Part shown: piece after piece, positions 9,248 through 17,602 of the stretch
How positions within the stretch are numbered: the first letter of the stretch is position 1
Layout: each line of letters begins with the position of its first letter
Assembly: GCF_000346615.1 (NCBI RefSeq)
Contig: NZ_ANNU01000015.1
Span: 42,707-106,706 of the forward strand
Reading direction: 5' to 3'
From: Nafulsella turpanensis ZLM-10
GTDB lineage: Bacteria > Bacteroidota > Bacteroidia > Cytophagales > Cyclobacteriaceae
Length of the DNA stretch: 64,000 nt
Notes under the pieces: generated by a model
Databases searched by the model: none
Told to the model about the DNA's origin: nothing
Seen by the model: only the letters and a program-made list of their open reading frames with translations
Position numbers and translations under genes: made by a program

Positions 9248-9525
9248 AGTAAACGCTAAGAGGTGCGAAATTAATAAAAATGTTCCCTTTCTTTTTCAGA
9301 AAGAGCATAAATGTTCAGGTAGGGCTGATATTCTGCACTTAATGTAATCCCACACCTTAAAACCCGCGCTCCTGTAATTTTCTGTTAACGCTCCTGGAGC
9401 AGGGGAATCAAAAGACTTTTTCCTCTACGTTTTCTTTAGTGGCAAAGTTCTGCTGCTGTCCCTGCTTTTGCCCGGTCAGGGAGGAGAGAGGCAGGAGCCA
9501 TTACTGGTGAGAACGGGAAACCAGC

Positions 9526-10137
9526 TTAGCTTTTAGCTTCTATTTTATGTACGAGATAGTCGGTAAGCTGCCTCCACTGAATTTTCTGAAAGAAGATCCA
9601 TCCTCCTTCGGCCACAAGCGTATTAATCAGTTCCCGCTTTCCGGCATCAGTGCCCTGGTTATTGATACCTTCATTTTTCCCGATTTCATAGGCATAGAGG
9701 GTTTGGCCGTTCAGGGTTATTTTAAAGGTGCTGGTTGCTTCATCAATAAAAAAGTGTTCAATGTCCTCGCCTCCCTCACGAGGGTCCCTGCTGGGGCTCA
9801 CCGTAAATTGCGCCATTTCATTATTTTGCCGGATATCTGTTACCACCACCCAGTTTTCCGGAGCGGGAAGCGGCAGCATTATCCTGATATAATCTCCTTT
9901 TTGTGGCTCCCGGTCGCCTGCCGGTTTGCCGCTGCTGGTGTAAAGTTCGAAGGTGGAGGTTAGGCCAGGCAAATCCGACCATTTATTTACATTGAACAGC
10001 TTTGCTTTTGATCTTTCGAAGGCCCGAAGAGCAGCTTCTTTGCCGGGGTACTCACTTTTACTGGAGTAAACTTTATCTTTTGTTCCTTTACCCCCTAAAA
10101 TCTTCACCTGTTTAACAACCTTTTCTATGATACCCAT
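9526..10137 (-). CDS. hypothetical protein, soluble, alpha/beta
   Basis: A 203-residue protein with no signal peptide or membrane segment. The N-terminal part is basic (KVVKQVKILGGKGTKDK). The middle (about 55-150) reads like a beta-rich domain with PLPAPENWVVVTDI and FFIDEATSTFKITLNG, and the C-terminal 40 residues like helices. I recognise no family or catalytic motif. The gene is flanked by unrelated genes and long spacers, so context gives no clue. Reading frame, length and composition support a real gene. Confidence 0.65.
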   Translation of the reverse strand: MGIIEKVVKQVKILGGKGTKDKVYSSKSEYPGKEAALRAFERSKAKLFNVNKWSDLPGLTSTFELYTSSGKPAGDREPQKGDYIRIMLPLPAPENWVVVTDIRQNNEMAQFTVSPSRDPREGGEDIEHFFIDEATSTFKITLNGQTLYAYEIGKNEGINNQGTDAGKRELINTLVAEGGWIFFQKIQWRQLTDYLVHKIEAKS

Positions 10138-10395
10138 TTTTATATCTCTTAAAGTTATTTCGACTTCTGTTGACTGCCAGCGGCGATTATTTAAGTTCTT
10201 CCTCCTGGCGCTTTGCTTTCTGGTATACGAGTCGGCTGGCAGAACTGTTCTGTGGCAGGGACTATGAACCTGGGCATGAGTTTAAATGGTAAGGCAATTG
10301 GAGCCCGATTGGTGTAATCCGTTTTGGGCAGGAAGTGCTGAGGCTTTTACCAGGGAAAGCGGCAGGCAAAAGATCAGGAAAAAATTTTACAGAAG
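10138..10395. other. intergenic, nothing assigned
   Basis: Spacer between the divergent hypothetical gene and the MarR control region. I see no gene. Confidence 0.5.
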
Positions 10396-10438
10396 GTATG
10401 CATGCATACTAAATATTTTTTATATTTGACAACAGGGG
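10396..10438 (+). promoter_or_regulatory. MarR-gene promoter with palindromic operator
   Basis: A perfect 14-bp palindrome, GTATGCATGCATAC (10396-10409), sits where the -33 region would be, 21 bases ahead of a -7 box TATATTTG (10431-10438). A dimeric MarR protein bound there would block the promoter, so autoregulation is likely. The site was not found again directly ahead of fadN. Binding is inferred. Confidence 0.6.
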
Positions 10439-10519
10439 GCCAGACTCTCTTTACGCACCTGCATCAGGGTATTTGTAGTATAAAATACTGTGATGGCAGG
10501 AAAAGGAAAAATTTTTAGT

Positions 10520-10957
10520 ATGAAACGAGAAGACACAGTCGATTATAATATTAAAGCATCCTGGCATGCCATTTCGCGCATGTACAACCAGGAGGCCATG
10601 CAATACGATATTACTACTTCTATAGGTTTTGTGCTGCTGAATATAGATACTGAAGAGGGTACCCCGGCTACTAAAATAGCCCCTCTCCTGGGCCTGGAGG
10701 CACGCAGTCTTACGCGTATGCTAAAGAGCATGGAAGAAAAGGGTCTCATATACCGAAAGGCTGACCCGGCCGACCGAAGACTGGTACGTATTTTCCTGAC
10801 AGAGAAGGGAAAGGAGAAAAAGGAGGTTTCCAGAAAAACGGTAAAAGCTTTTAACAAAGCAATAAAGGAATCAATACCAGAAGAAAAGCTAAAGGTATTC
10901 TTCGAAGTTATACATCAAATTAACCGGGTAGTTGAGGAGCAGAAATTTAAGGAATGA
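10520..10957 (+). CDS. MarR family transcriptional regulator, probable beta-oxidation regulator
   Basis: A 145-residue winged-helix MarR protein. The helix-turn-helix covers TPATKIAPLLGLEARSLTRMLKSM, the wing contains the family hallmark DPADRRLVRIFLTEKG, and dimerisation helices lie at both ends. The start was placed at the ATG at 10520 (MKREDTVDYNIKASWHAI), because Bacteroidota homologues begin there; in-frame starts at 10490 (GTG) and 10493 (ATG) are also possible. It is the first gene before fadNAE in the same direction. MarR proteins next to this gene set in Bacteroidota suggest that it senses acyl-CoA or fatty acid and represses fad genes; ligand and targets are inferred. Confidence 0.88.
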   Translation: MKREDTVDYNIKASWHAISRMYNQEAMQYDITTSIGFVLLNIDTEEGTPATKIAPLLGLEARSLTRMLKSMEEKGLIYRKADPADRRLVRIFLTEKGKEKKEVSRKTVKAFNKAIKESIPEEKLKVFFEVIHQINRVVEEQKFKE

Positions 10958-10965
10958 GGGAGATC

Positions 10966-11011
10966 ATGGATAAGAGACTTGAGACAATGGACGTAAGAAC
11001 CAGGAACCAGG
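10966..11011. repeat. quasi-repeat tract of about 14-nt units
   Basis: Directly after the marR stop lies a tract with AGACTTGAGAC, then AGAACCAGGAACCAGGAGG. These words resemble the arm units found around nspC (48363-48448) and the third S23 cassette (46728). It looks like a decayed single arm. Confidence 0.4.
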
Positions 11012-11040
11012 AGGCATGACAAGAGAAGCCCCAAAACCGC

Positions 11041-11173
11041 TGTCATTACGAGCCGACGTGACAATCTGTTCCTAAATGAAGGGCAGTACAAAAGAGGAAG
11101 GTTTTAGAAAGTACTAATGTTCGGGAGATTGCCACGCCGCTATGCTCCCGCGCCGCTTCGGCTCGCCATGACA
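11041..11173. repeat. REP/MITE-like imperfect palindrome
   Basis: The left arm starts TGTCATTACGAGCCGA and continues to CGTGACAATCT. The right arm, read in reverse complement, starts TGTCATGGCGAGCCGA and ends CGTGGCAATCT. Both follow the TGTCATTGCGAG...CAATCT dispersed palindrome seen in many Bacteroidota genomes. The left arm lacks about 15-20 internal bases relative to the right. It lies between marR and fadN. No protein is encoded, so it would need a transposase in trans. Confidence 0.75.
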
Positions 11174-11227
11174 TTTTCCATTGGAGATGCCTGAATCCTT
11201 TATACAAAACACTTTATACTGTAAAAA

Positions 11228-11255
11228 CGAACAACTGAAAACCAACAACCATCAA
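11228..11255. repeat. single 14-nt-unit arm ahead of fadN
   Basis: Two 14-nt units, CGAACAACTGAAAA and CCAACAACCATCAA, resemble the right arm of the second S23 cassette (15698-15728). No opposing arm or gene is present here. Confidence 0.5.
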
Positions 11256-11294
11256 CTAAAAACAAAAGCATCAACCATAAAACAATTTTTTTAT

Positions 11295-13697
11295 ATGAAA
11301 AGAACCATTAATAAGGTAACCGTATTAGGCTCCGGTATTATGGGCTCGCGAATAGCGGCACATTTTGCCAATATCGGGGTAAAAGTACGCCTGCTCGATA
11401 TTGCCCCCTTCGAACTGAATGAAGAGGAAAAGGCGAAAGGGCTGAGCCTGGACGACCCAAGGGTAAAAATGCGCATCGTGAACCAGGCATGGGAAAATAC
11501 TTTAAAATCGAAGCCTGCCTCCCTCTACGATGCCTCTTTTGCCGAGCGCGTAACCCTTGGCAACTTCAAAGACCATATGAAGGACATTGGCGACAGCGAT
11601 TGGGTAATTGAAGTGGTAGTTGAAAACCTGAAAATTAAAAAGCAGGTATTTGAAGAGGTAGAGAAGTACCGCAAAAAAGGCACCCTCATTACCTCCAACA
11701 CCTCGGGTATCCCCATCCACCTGATGCTCGACGGCCGTTCCGATGATTTTCAGAGACACTTTGCAGGCAGCCACTTCTTTAATCCGCCCCGCTACCTGAA
11801 GCTGCTCGAAATTATTCCTACCCCCAAAACTGACCCTGAAGTTACCGACTTCCTCATGAAGTACGGCGACCGCTACCTTGGTAAAACCACCGTACTGTGT
11901 AAAGATACTCCTGCCTTTATCGCCAACCGTGTAGGTATTTTTGGCATTATGAAGGTGGTCGATACCATGAAGAAAATGGACCTGAGTGTGGATGAAGTGG
12001 ACAAGCTAACCGGTCCTGTAATTGGCCGCCCCAAATCAGCTACCTTCCGTACTTCCGATGTCGTTGGCCTCGATACCTTAGTAAATGTGGCCAACGGGCT
12101 CTACGAAGGTCTGCCAAACGATGAGCGCCGCGAAATATTTAAGCTTCCGCCCGAAGTAAATGCCCTGGCCGAACGTAAGTGGCTGGGCGATAAAACCGGG
12201 CAGGGCTTCTATAAAAAGACCAAAGACAAGGAGGGCAAAACCGAAATCCTGACGCTCGACCTGAAGGATATGGAGTACAAGCCGAAGCAAAAAGTAAAAT
12301 TTGCCACGCTTGAACAAACTAAGCCTATCGAAAACCTGCGCGAGCGTATGCCGGTGCTGCTTTCAGGCAAAGATAAAGCCGGCGAATTCTACCGCGACTC
12401 TTTCTACGGTCTGTTCGAGTATGTTTCGAACCGCATTCCGGAAATTGCCGACGAGCTCTACCGTATCGACGATGCCCTCCGCGCCGGTTTTGGCTGGGAG
12501 TTAGGACCCTTCCAGACATGGGATGCCGTTGGCGTGAAAAAGACGGTTTCCAAAATGGAAGAAATGGGCTATAAGCCTAAGCAGTGGGTGTACGACATGC
12601 TGGAATCCGGTAACGAAAGCTTCTATAAAGTAGAAGGCGGGCAGAAGCTGTATTACGATATCGACAGCAAGTCCTACAAAGCCGTACCAGGTACCGAAGA
12701 ATTTATTCTGCTCGATACTCTTCGCAAAAATAGCAAAGTATGGGGCAATGCAGATGCAACCATCCTCGACCTGGGCGATGGTATCCTAAACCTTGAGTTC
12801 CATAGCAAAATGAATACCATGGGTGCCGGCGTGGTCGAAGGCATCAACCGCGCCATCAGCCTTGCCGAAGAGAAATACCGCGGCCTCGTTATTGCCAACG
12901 AAGGCGCTAACTTCTCGGCCGGAGCCAACCTTGGCATGGTGTTTATGTATGCCATTGAGCAGGAGTACGACGAAATCGATTTCATGATTCGCCAGTTCCA
13001 GAACACCATTATGCGGGCCCGCTACAGCAGCATTCCGGTTGTAGTGGCACCACACGGCATGACCCTCGGTGGTGGCTGCGAGCTTACCATGCACGCCGAC
13101 CAGGTGGTGGCTGCGGCCGAAACCTATATCGGTCTGGTAGAAGTGGGTGTTGGTCTCATTCCCGGTGGTGGCGGTACCAAGGAGATGACGCTTCGCGCTG
13201 CCGATGAGACTGAAATCGGTGATGTGGAATTTAATGTGCTGCAGAACTCCTTCATGAACATTGCTACCGCTAAGGTAGCCACCTCTGCTCATGAAGCGCG
13301 CGGCATGAACATTCTCCGGAAAAAGGATATGATTGTGGTGAATAAAGACCGCCAGATTGCCGATGCCAAAGCGGCCGCCATTGCCATGGCCGAAGCCGGC
13401 TATGTGCAGCCCATCCAGCGTACCGATATTAGGGTGCAGGGCCGTTCTGGTATGGCGCTCTTCCTGGCCGGTATTCATGGCATGCGTGCAGGTAATTATA
13501 TCTCTGCCCACGACCAGAAGATAGCCGAAAAGATAGCCAACGTCATGTGCGGCGGCGATCTCTCTTATGCACAAAATGTATCGGAGCAGTACCTGCTGGA
13601 CCTCGAACGCGAAGCCTTCCTCAGCCTCTGTGCCGAAAAGAAAACCCTTGAGCGCATCCAGGCCATTTTGCAGGGCGGAAAACCACTTCGTAACTAG
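11295..13697 (+). CDS. fadN: 3-hydroxyacyl-CoA dehydrogenase / enoyl-CoA hydratase (FadN-like)
   Basis: An 800-residue bifunctional beta-oxidation enzyme. The N-terminal Rossmann domain (GSGIMG near residue 12) followed by the dehydrogenase C-domain (to about 460) oxidises 3-hydroxyacyl-CoA with NAD+. The C-terminal crotonase domain (about 490-760) has the oxyanion segments FSAGANL (about 540) and HGMTLGGGCEL (about 586), and the Glu-bearing LVEVGVGLIPGGGG. The dehydrogenase-first order matches Bacillus subtilis FadN rather than E. coli FadB/FadJ, which have the hydratase first. The ATG at 11295 is chosen because the dehydrogenase domain starts there; the open frame upstream reads through repeats. 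It is followed by fadA and fadE as in the B. subtilis fadNAE operon, separated here by S23 cassettes. Cytoplasmic. Confidence 0.93.
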   Translation: MKRTINKVTVLGSGIMGSRIAAHFANIGVKVRLLDIAPFELNEEEKAKGLSLDDPRVKMRIVNQAWENTLKSKPASLYDASFAERVTLGNFKDHMKDIGDSDWVIEVVVENLKIKKQVFEEVEKYRKKGTLITSNTSGIPIHLMLDGRSDDFQRHFAGSHFFNPPRYLKLLEIIPTPKTDPEVTDFLMKYGDRYLGKTTVLCKDTPAFIANRVGIFGIMKVVDTMKKMDLSVDEVDKLTGPVIGRPKSATFRTSDVVGLDTLVNVANGLYEGLPNDERREIFKLPPEVNALAERKWLGDKTGQGFYKKTKDKEGKTEILTLDLKDMEYKPKQKVKFATLEQTKPIENLRERMPVLLSGKDKAGEFYRDSFYGLFEYVSNRIPEIADELYRIDDALRAGFGWELGPFQTWDAVGVKKTVSKMEEMGYKPKQWVYDMLESGNESFYKVEGGQKLYYDIDSKSYKAVPGTEEFILLDTLRKNSKVWGNADATILDLGDGILNLEFHSKMNTMGAGVVEGINRAISLAEEKYRGLVIANEGANFSAGANLGMVFMYAIEQEYDEIDFMIRQFQNTIMRARYSSIPVVVAPHGMTLGGGCELTMHADQVVAAAETYIGLVEVGVGLIPGGGGTKEMTLRAADETEIGDVEFNVLQNSFMNIATAKVATSAHEARGMNILRKKDMIVVNKDRQIADAKAAAIAMAEAGYVQPIQRTDIRVQGRSGMALFLAGIHGMRAGNYISAHDQKIAEKIANVMCGGDLSYAQNVSEQYLLDLEREAFLSLCAEKKTLERIQAILQGGKPLRN

Positions 13698-14121
13698 TAG
13701 TGGGTATTGAGTAGTGAGTATTGGGATTTACAGATTATGCACAACTACAAAGAATTGAATGTTTGGAAGTTAGCTGTAGACTTCGCCACAGATGTGTATA
13801 AAATCACTGCTCAATTTCCTGCCGAGGAGAGATTTGGGCTGCAATCGCAAATTAGGAGGAGTGCAGTATCTATTGCCTCCAACATTGCTGAAGGTGCAGG
13901 TAGAAACTCTAAGGGAGAGTTTAAACAGTTTTTAGGAATCGCATACGGATCTGCCTATGAGTTGGAAACACAGTTCTTCATTAGCAGAAACTTAGCATTT
14001 ATAACAGAAGAAGAAATTAACCAGGTGGTGAATAAAATTGAGACTATCCAAAAAATGATTTACAAGCTTAAATCCAGCCTTAGTTAGGCTGTCTCAATAC
14101 TCACTACCCACTACTCAATTC
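13697..14121. repeat. S23 cassette 1: gene bracketed by complementary 14-nt-unit arms
   Basis: The left arm (13697-13724) is two 14-nt units, GTAGTGGGTATTGA and GTAGTGAGTATTGG. It begins on the last base of the fadN stop codon. The right arm (14094-14121) is complementary: 21 of 26 positions pair, with the inner 13 bp (13711-13723 with 14095-14107) perfect. It ends five bases before the fadA start. The S23 gene fills the space between. The same words occur without a gene at 21248 and 50529. Confidence 0.8.
13737..14087 (+). CDS. four-helix-bundle protein, S23 / 23S rRNA intervening-sequence family
   Basis: A 116-residue protein of the S23 (TIGR02436-type) four-helix-bundle family: opening HNYKELNVWKLA, core QIRRSAVSIASNIAEGAGR, then a FxxFLGIAYGSAYELETQ helix. 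Family members were first found as the ORF in intervening sequences of 23S rRNA genes; a relative, Avd, binds RNA in diversity-generating retroelements. The start is the ATG at 13737; an upstream TTG at 13707 would run through the repeat arm. It sits between fadN and fadA in the same direction and so is likely co-transcribed. The function is unknown; binding of the arm RNA is a hypothesis. Confidence 0.88.
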   Translation: MHNYKELNVWKLAVDFATDVYKITAQFPAEERFGLQSQIRRSAVSIASNIAEGAGRNSKGEFKQFLGIAYGSAYELETQFFISRNLAFITEEEINQVVNKIETIQKMIYKLKSSLS

Positions 14122-14126
14122 TAACA

Positions 14127-15299
14127 ATGAACGCATACATAATAACAGGATACAGAACAGCGGTAACGCGCGCCAAGAAAGGCGGCTTCCGCTTTACACG
14201 GCCCGATGATTTGGCCGCCGATGTAATTAAGCATCTGGTAAAAGAAACTGGTATCGACCCGCACACGGTCGATGACCTTATTGTAGGCAATGCCGTACCC
14301 GAAGCAGAACAGGGTATGCAGATGGGGCGGATGATTTCCCTCCTATCGCTGCCACTCGAGGTACCGGGCATGATTGTAAACCGCTACTGCGGCTCCGGTC
14401 TCGAAGCTATTAACATTGCTGCTACCCGCGTACATGCCGGTATGGCCGATTGCATTATAGCAGGTGGTACTGAAAGTATGTCCATGGTGCCGATAATGGG
14501 CTACCGCACAGCTCTTAACTACAAAATTGCCAAAGAGCACCCCGACTACTATACCAGTATGGGGCTTACAGCCGAGCACATTTCAAAAGAATTTAATGTA
14601 AGCCGCGAAGATATGGATGAGTTTGCATTAAGTTCTCACCAGAAGGCTCTGAAAGCGCAGGCGGAAGGAAAGTTCGACGAGGAAATCCTGTCCATAACCG
14701 TGGAGGAAACCTACCTCGACGAGAACATGAAGAAAAAGACGCGCAGCTATACTGTAGACAAAGATGAAGGACCGCGTGCGGAAACCAGCCTAGAAGCACT
14801 GGCAAAACTGAAGCCGGTTTTTGCGCAGGGAGGTTCCGTAACAGCAGGTAACTCCTCTCCTACTAACGACGGTGCAGCCTTTGTAATGGTCGTAAGCGAG
14901 AAGTTTCTGAAGGAAAATAATCTGACACCCAAAGCTCGTTTTGTAAGCTATGCCGCAGCCGGTGTGGAACCTCGCATCATGGGTATAGGTCCAGTCGCAG
15001 CCATTCCAAAAGCACTGAAGCTGGCAGGCCTACAGCAGAATCAGCTGGACCTGATTGAAATGAATGAAGCCTTCGCGGCCCAGTCGATTGCTGTATTCCG
15101 CGAGCTCGATCTGAACATGGACATCCTGAACGTAAATGGAGGTGCCATTGCCCTGGGTCACCCGCTGGGATGTACCGGCGCCAAGCTCAGCATCACCATG
15201 ATGAACGAAGCCAAACGTCGCAACTCTAAATACGGCATGGTAACTGCCTGCGTAGGCGGCGGTCAGGGCGTAGCGGGGATATTTGAATTTTTACATTAA
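14127..15299 (+). CDS. fadA: acetyl-CoA C-acyltransferase (thiolase)
   Basis: A 390-residue thiolase, the usual length. The acyl-accepting cysteine is C88 in [12 protein letters not shown], the NEAFA motif is present, the catalytic histidine lies in [15 protein letters not shown], and the second cysteine in the C-terminal CVGGGQG. It cleaves 3-ketoacyl-CoA with CoA to give acetyl-CoA, the last step of beta-oxidation, in the cytoplasm. It is the middle gene of the fadN-fadA-fadE set. Its start codon is only five bases after the right arm of S23 cassette 1, so folding of that arm could affect its translation. Confidence 0.94.
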   Translation: MNAYIITGYRTAVTRAKKGGFRFTRPDDLAADVIKHLVKETGIDPHTVDDLIVGNAVPEAEQGMQMGRMISLLSLPLEVPGMIVNRYCGSGLEAINIAATRVHAGMADCIIAGGTESMSMVPIMGYRTALNYKIAKEHPDYYTSMGLTAEHISKEFNVSREDMDEFALSSHQKALKAQAEGKFDEEILSITVEETYLDENMKKKTRSYTVDKDEGPRAETSLEALAKLKPVFAQGGSVTAGNSSPTNDGAAFVMVVSEKFLKENNLTPKARFVSYAAAGVEPRIMGIGPVAAIPKALKLAGLQQNQLDLIEMNEAFAAQSIAVFRELDLNMDILNVNGGAIALGHPLGCTGAKLSITMMNEAKRRNSKYGMVTACVGGGQGVAGIFEFLH

Positions 15300-15728
15300 T
15301 CGTTGATGGTTGTTCGTTGTTAGTTGTTCGAAAAAATGAGTCAGTTACAATACACCGATTTAGATGTGTGGCAGGTTGCGAGAAAGCTTGTGAAAGAGGT
15401 GTATGTTCAAAGCAGAGCTTTTCCGAAGGAGGAAGCCTTTGGTTTAACGAGCCAAATAAGACGAGCAGCCATCTCTGTCCCTTCTAATATAGCAGAAGGA
15501 TGTGGAAGGAGCAGTAGCAAAGAGTCCGTGCACTTCTATTTTATTGCAAGAGGAAGTCTTTATGAATTAGAAACCCAACTTTTTCTGGCACTTGATATGG
15601 GATTTCTATCTCATGAAGCATTTGAATCTCTAATCCAGCAAGCAGAACGGTGCAAGAAACTACTGAATGGATTTATCCGGTACTTCAAAGCCAAATACGA
15701 ACAACCATCAACGAACAACTGACAACGA
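15300..15728. repeat. S23 cassette 2: gene bracketed by complementary 14-nt-unit arms
   Basis: The left arm (15300-15330) begins on the base after the fadA stop and reads CGTTGATGGTTGTT then CGTTGTTAGTTGTT. The right arm (15698-15728) is complementary at 26 of 31 positions, without gaps. Its units occur in the order that makes the left outer unit match the right inner unit exactly (14 of 14). The right arm encodes the last residues of the S23 protein. The sequence is unrelated to the arms of cassettes 1 and 3. Confidence 0.82.
15336..15722 (+). CDS. four-helix-bundle protein, S23 family
   Basis: A 128-residue S23-family protein: YTDLDVWQVARKLV at the start, QIRRAAISVPSNIAEGCGR in the core, and SLYELETQLFLALDMGF in the third helix. 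It is clearly related to, but diverged from, the proteins at 13737 and 46765. Its C-terminal YEQPSTNN is encoded by the right repeat arm, so arm and gene have coevolved or the frame has read into the arm. The start is the ATG at 15336 rather than an upstream TTG at 15324 inside the left arm. It lies between fadA and fadE. Function unknown. Confidence 0.88.
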   Translation: MSQLQYTDLDVWQVARKLVKEVYVQSRAFPKEEAFGLTSQIRRAAISVPSNIAEGCGRSSSKESVHFYFIARGSLYELETQLFLALDMGFLSHEAFESLIQQAERCKKLLNGFIRYFKAKYEQPSTNN

Positions 15729-15750
15729 GTAAATAAAATCAACTAAAAAT

Positions 15751-17550
15751 ATGGAGACAGCACAAAAAAACGATGCCCTCAAAGGCGGTGAGTTTCTCAT
15801 CAAGGAAACGCCTGCCGAGCGTGTGTTCATTCCCGAAGAGTGGAGCGAAGAACAGCGCATGATTGCCCAAACCTGTAAAGACTTTCTGGAAACAGAAATT
15901 TACCCTCGGCTTGAAGATATTGATTCAATGAAGCACCCGGAGCTGATGCCGCAGCTGATGGACAAAGCGGGTGAATTAGGACTGTTGGGAACTTCTATTC
16001 CGGAGCAGTACGGCGGCTTTGGCATGGACTTCAACACCTCCATGCTGGTGGCCGAAGTAACCGGTGCCGGTCACTCCTTTGCTGTAGGGCTTTCGGCCCA
16101 CACAGGAATTGGTACCCTGCCCATTCTGTACTATGGCAATGAAGAGCAGAAGGCAAAATACCTTCCTAAGCTGGCAACCGGCGAATACAAAGCTGCTTAC
16201 TGCTTAACTGAACCCGATAGCGGCTCAGACGCCAATAGCGGTAAAACCAAAGCGGTTCTCAATCCCGAAGGTACCCACTACATCATTAATGGACAGAAAA
16301 TGTGGATAACCAACGGCGGTTTTGCCGATATCTACATTGTATTTGCCAAAATAGAGGATGACAAAAACCTTACTGCCTTTATTGTAGAGCGGGAGTTTGG
16401 TGGCATCACCATGAATGAGGAAGAGAAGAAAATGGGTATTAAGGGCTCTTCTACCCGCCAGATTTTCTTCAACGACTGCAAAGTGCCGAAAGAGAATATG
16501 CTTTCCGAGCGCCAGAACGGCTTTAAAATTGCCGTAAACATTCTCAACATTGGCCGTATTAAGCTTGCTGCTGCGGCATTTGGTGCCTCCAAGGCAGTTA
16601 CTGCCAATGCCGTGCGTTATGCCAACGAGCGTAAGCAGTTCGGTACCGCCATCGCCAACTTCGGTGCCATTAAGCACAAGCTGGGCGAAATGGCCTCCCG
16701 TACCTATGCCTGCGAATCAGCCTCCTACCGTGCCGGGCAGAACATCGACGACGCTTATGAAAAGCTGGTTGCCGGCGGTATGGAAGAGGCACAGGCGAAG
16801 CTGAAATCTGTGGAAGAGTTTGCCATTGAATGCGCTATTCTGAAAGTGCATGGTTCCGAAGTACTCGATTATGTCGTGGACGAAGGCGTGCAGATATATG
16901 GTGGCATGGGCTTCTCGGCCGATGCGCCGATGGACCGTGCCTATCGCGATGCCCGAATCAACCGTATTTTCGAAGGCACGAACGAGATTAACCGAATGCT
17001 TACCATCGATATGCTGATGAAGCGTGCCATGAAGGGCGAGATCGACCTAATGAGTGCAGCCATGGCTGTGCAGAAAGACCTGACTTCCATCCCTGACTTT
17101 GGTGCACAGGAAGAGGGTGGCTTTATGGCTGCCGAAAAGAAAGTACTGGCCAATCTTAAGAAAGCAGGCCTTATGATTGCCGGTGCCGCTGCCCAGAAGC
17201 TGATGCAGAAGCTGTCGCACGAACAGGAAATACTGATGAACCTGGCCGACATGCTGATTGAAGTATACGCGCTGGAATCTGCCATCCTCCGTACCGAAAA
17301 GCTGGCCGGTATGCGTGGCGAAGAAGCCGTGCAGCCACAAATTGACATGACCCGCATATACATGATGCGTGCCGTGGAAATTGCCGGACAGTCCGGCCGC
17401 GAAGCCATCTATGCTTTCGCCGAAGGCGATGAGCAGCGCCTGATGCTAATGGGACTGAAGCGATACACCAAAGTAGAGCCTTTTAACGTAAAAGACGCTC
17501 GCCGCCGTGTGGCCGATGTGCTGATTGCCAAAAACGAGTATCCTTTTTAG
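15751..17550 (+). CDS. fadE: acyl-CoA dehydrogenase (FadE-like)
   Basis: A 599-residue flavin acyl-CoA dehydrogenase, longer than the 380-residue short/medium-chain type because of a C-terminal helical extension (about 430-599), as in the B. subtilis FadE group. The FAD/substrate signature CLTEPDSGSDANSGKTKA starts near residue 150. The second signature ends with the catalytic base in FEGTNEINR near residue 407. It makes trans-2-enoyl-CoA in the first step of beta-oxidation and passes electrons to an ETF not encoded here. It is the last gene of the fad set and is followed by a terminator. Confidence 0.94.
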   Translation: METAQKNDALKGGEFLIKETPAERVFIPEEWSEEQRMIAQTCKDFLETEIYPRLEDIDSMKHPELMPQLMDKAGELGLLGTSIPEQYGGFGMDFNTSMLVAEVTGAGHSFAVGLSAHTGIGTLPILYYGNEEQKAKYLPKLATGEYKAAYCLTEPDSGSDANSGKTKAVLNPEGTHYIINGQKMWITNGGFADIYIVFAKIEDDKNLTAFIVEREFGGITMNEEEKKMGIKGSSTRQIFFNDCKVPKENMLSERQNGFKIAVNILNIGRIKLAAAAFGASKAVTANAVRYANERKQFGTAIANFGAIKHKLGEMASRTYACESASYRAGQNIDDAYEKLVAGGMEEAQAKLKSVEEFAIECAILKVHGSEVLDYVVDEGVQIYGGMGFSADAPMDRAYRDARINRIFEGTNEINRMLTIDMLMKRAMKGEIDLMSAAMAVQKDLTSIPDFGAQEEGGFMAAEKKVLANLKKAGLMIAGAAAQKLMQKLSHEQEILMNLADMLIEVYALESAILRTEKLAGMRGEEAVQPQIDMTRIYMMRAVEIAGQSGREAIYAFAEGDEQRLMLMGLKRYTKVEPFNVKDARRRVADVLIAKNEYPF

Positions 17551-17573
17551 TAATAGTTAAGCATTGCTTATAT

Positions 17574-17602
17574 AGCCTCCGGAAATTTTTCGGGGGCTTC
17601 TT
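17574..17602 (+). terminator. terminator of the fad operon
   Basis: AGCCTCCG (17574-17581) pairs with CGGGGGCT (17591-17598), with one G-T pair, followed by a T-rich stretch. Confidence 0.75.

Noticed and set aside
12786..13574. 262-codon open frame on the minus strand inside fadN
   Set aside because: Antisense shadow of the strongly biased fadN codons; His/Gly-rich translation without motifs.
13697..14121. Cassettes as 23S rRNA intervening sequences
   Set aside because: They lie between protein genes; there is no rRNA in the window.
13697..15728. S23 cassettes as ordinary insertion sequences
   Set aside because: No transposase, no shared terminal sequence between cassettes and no obvious target duplication.
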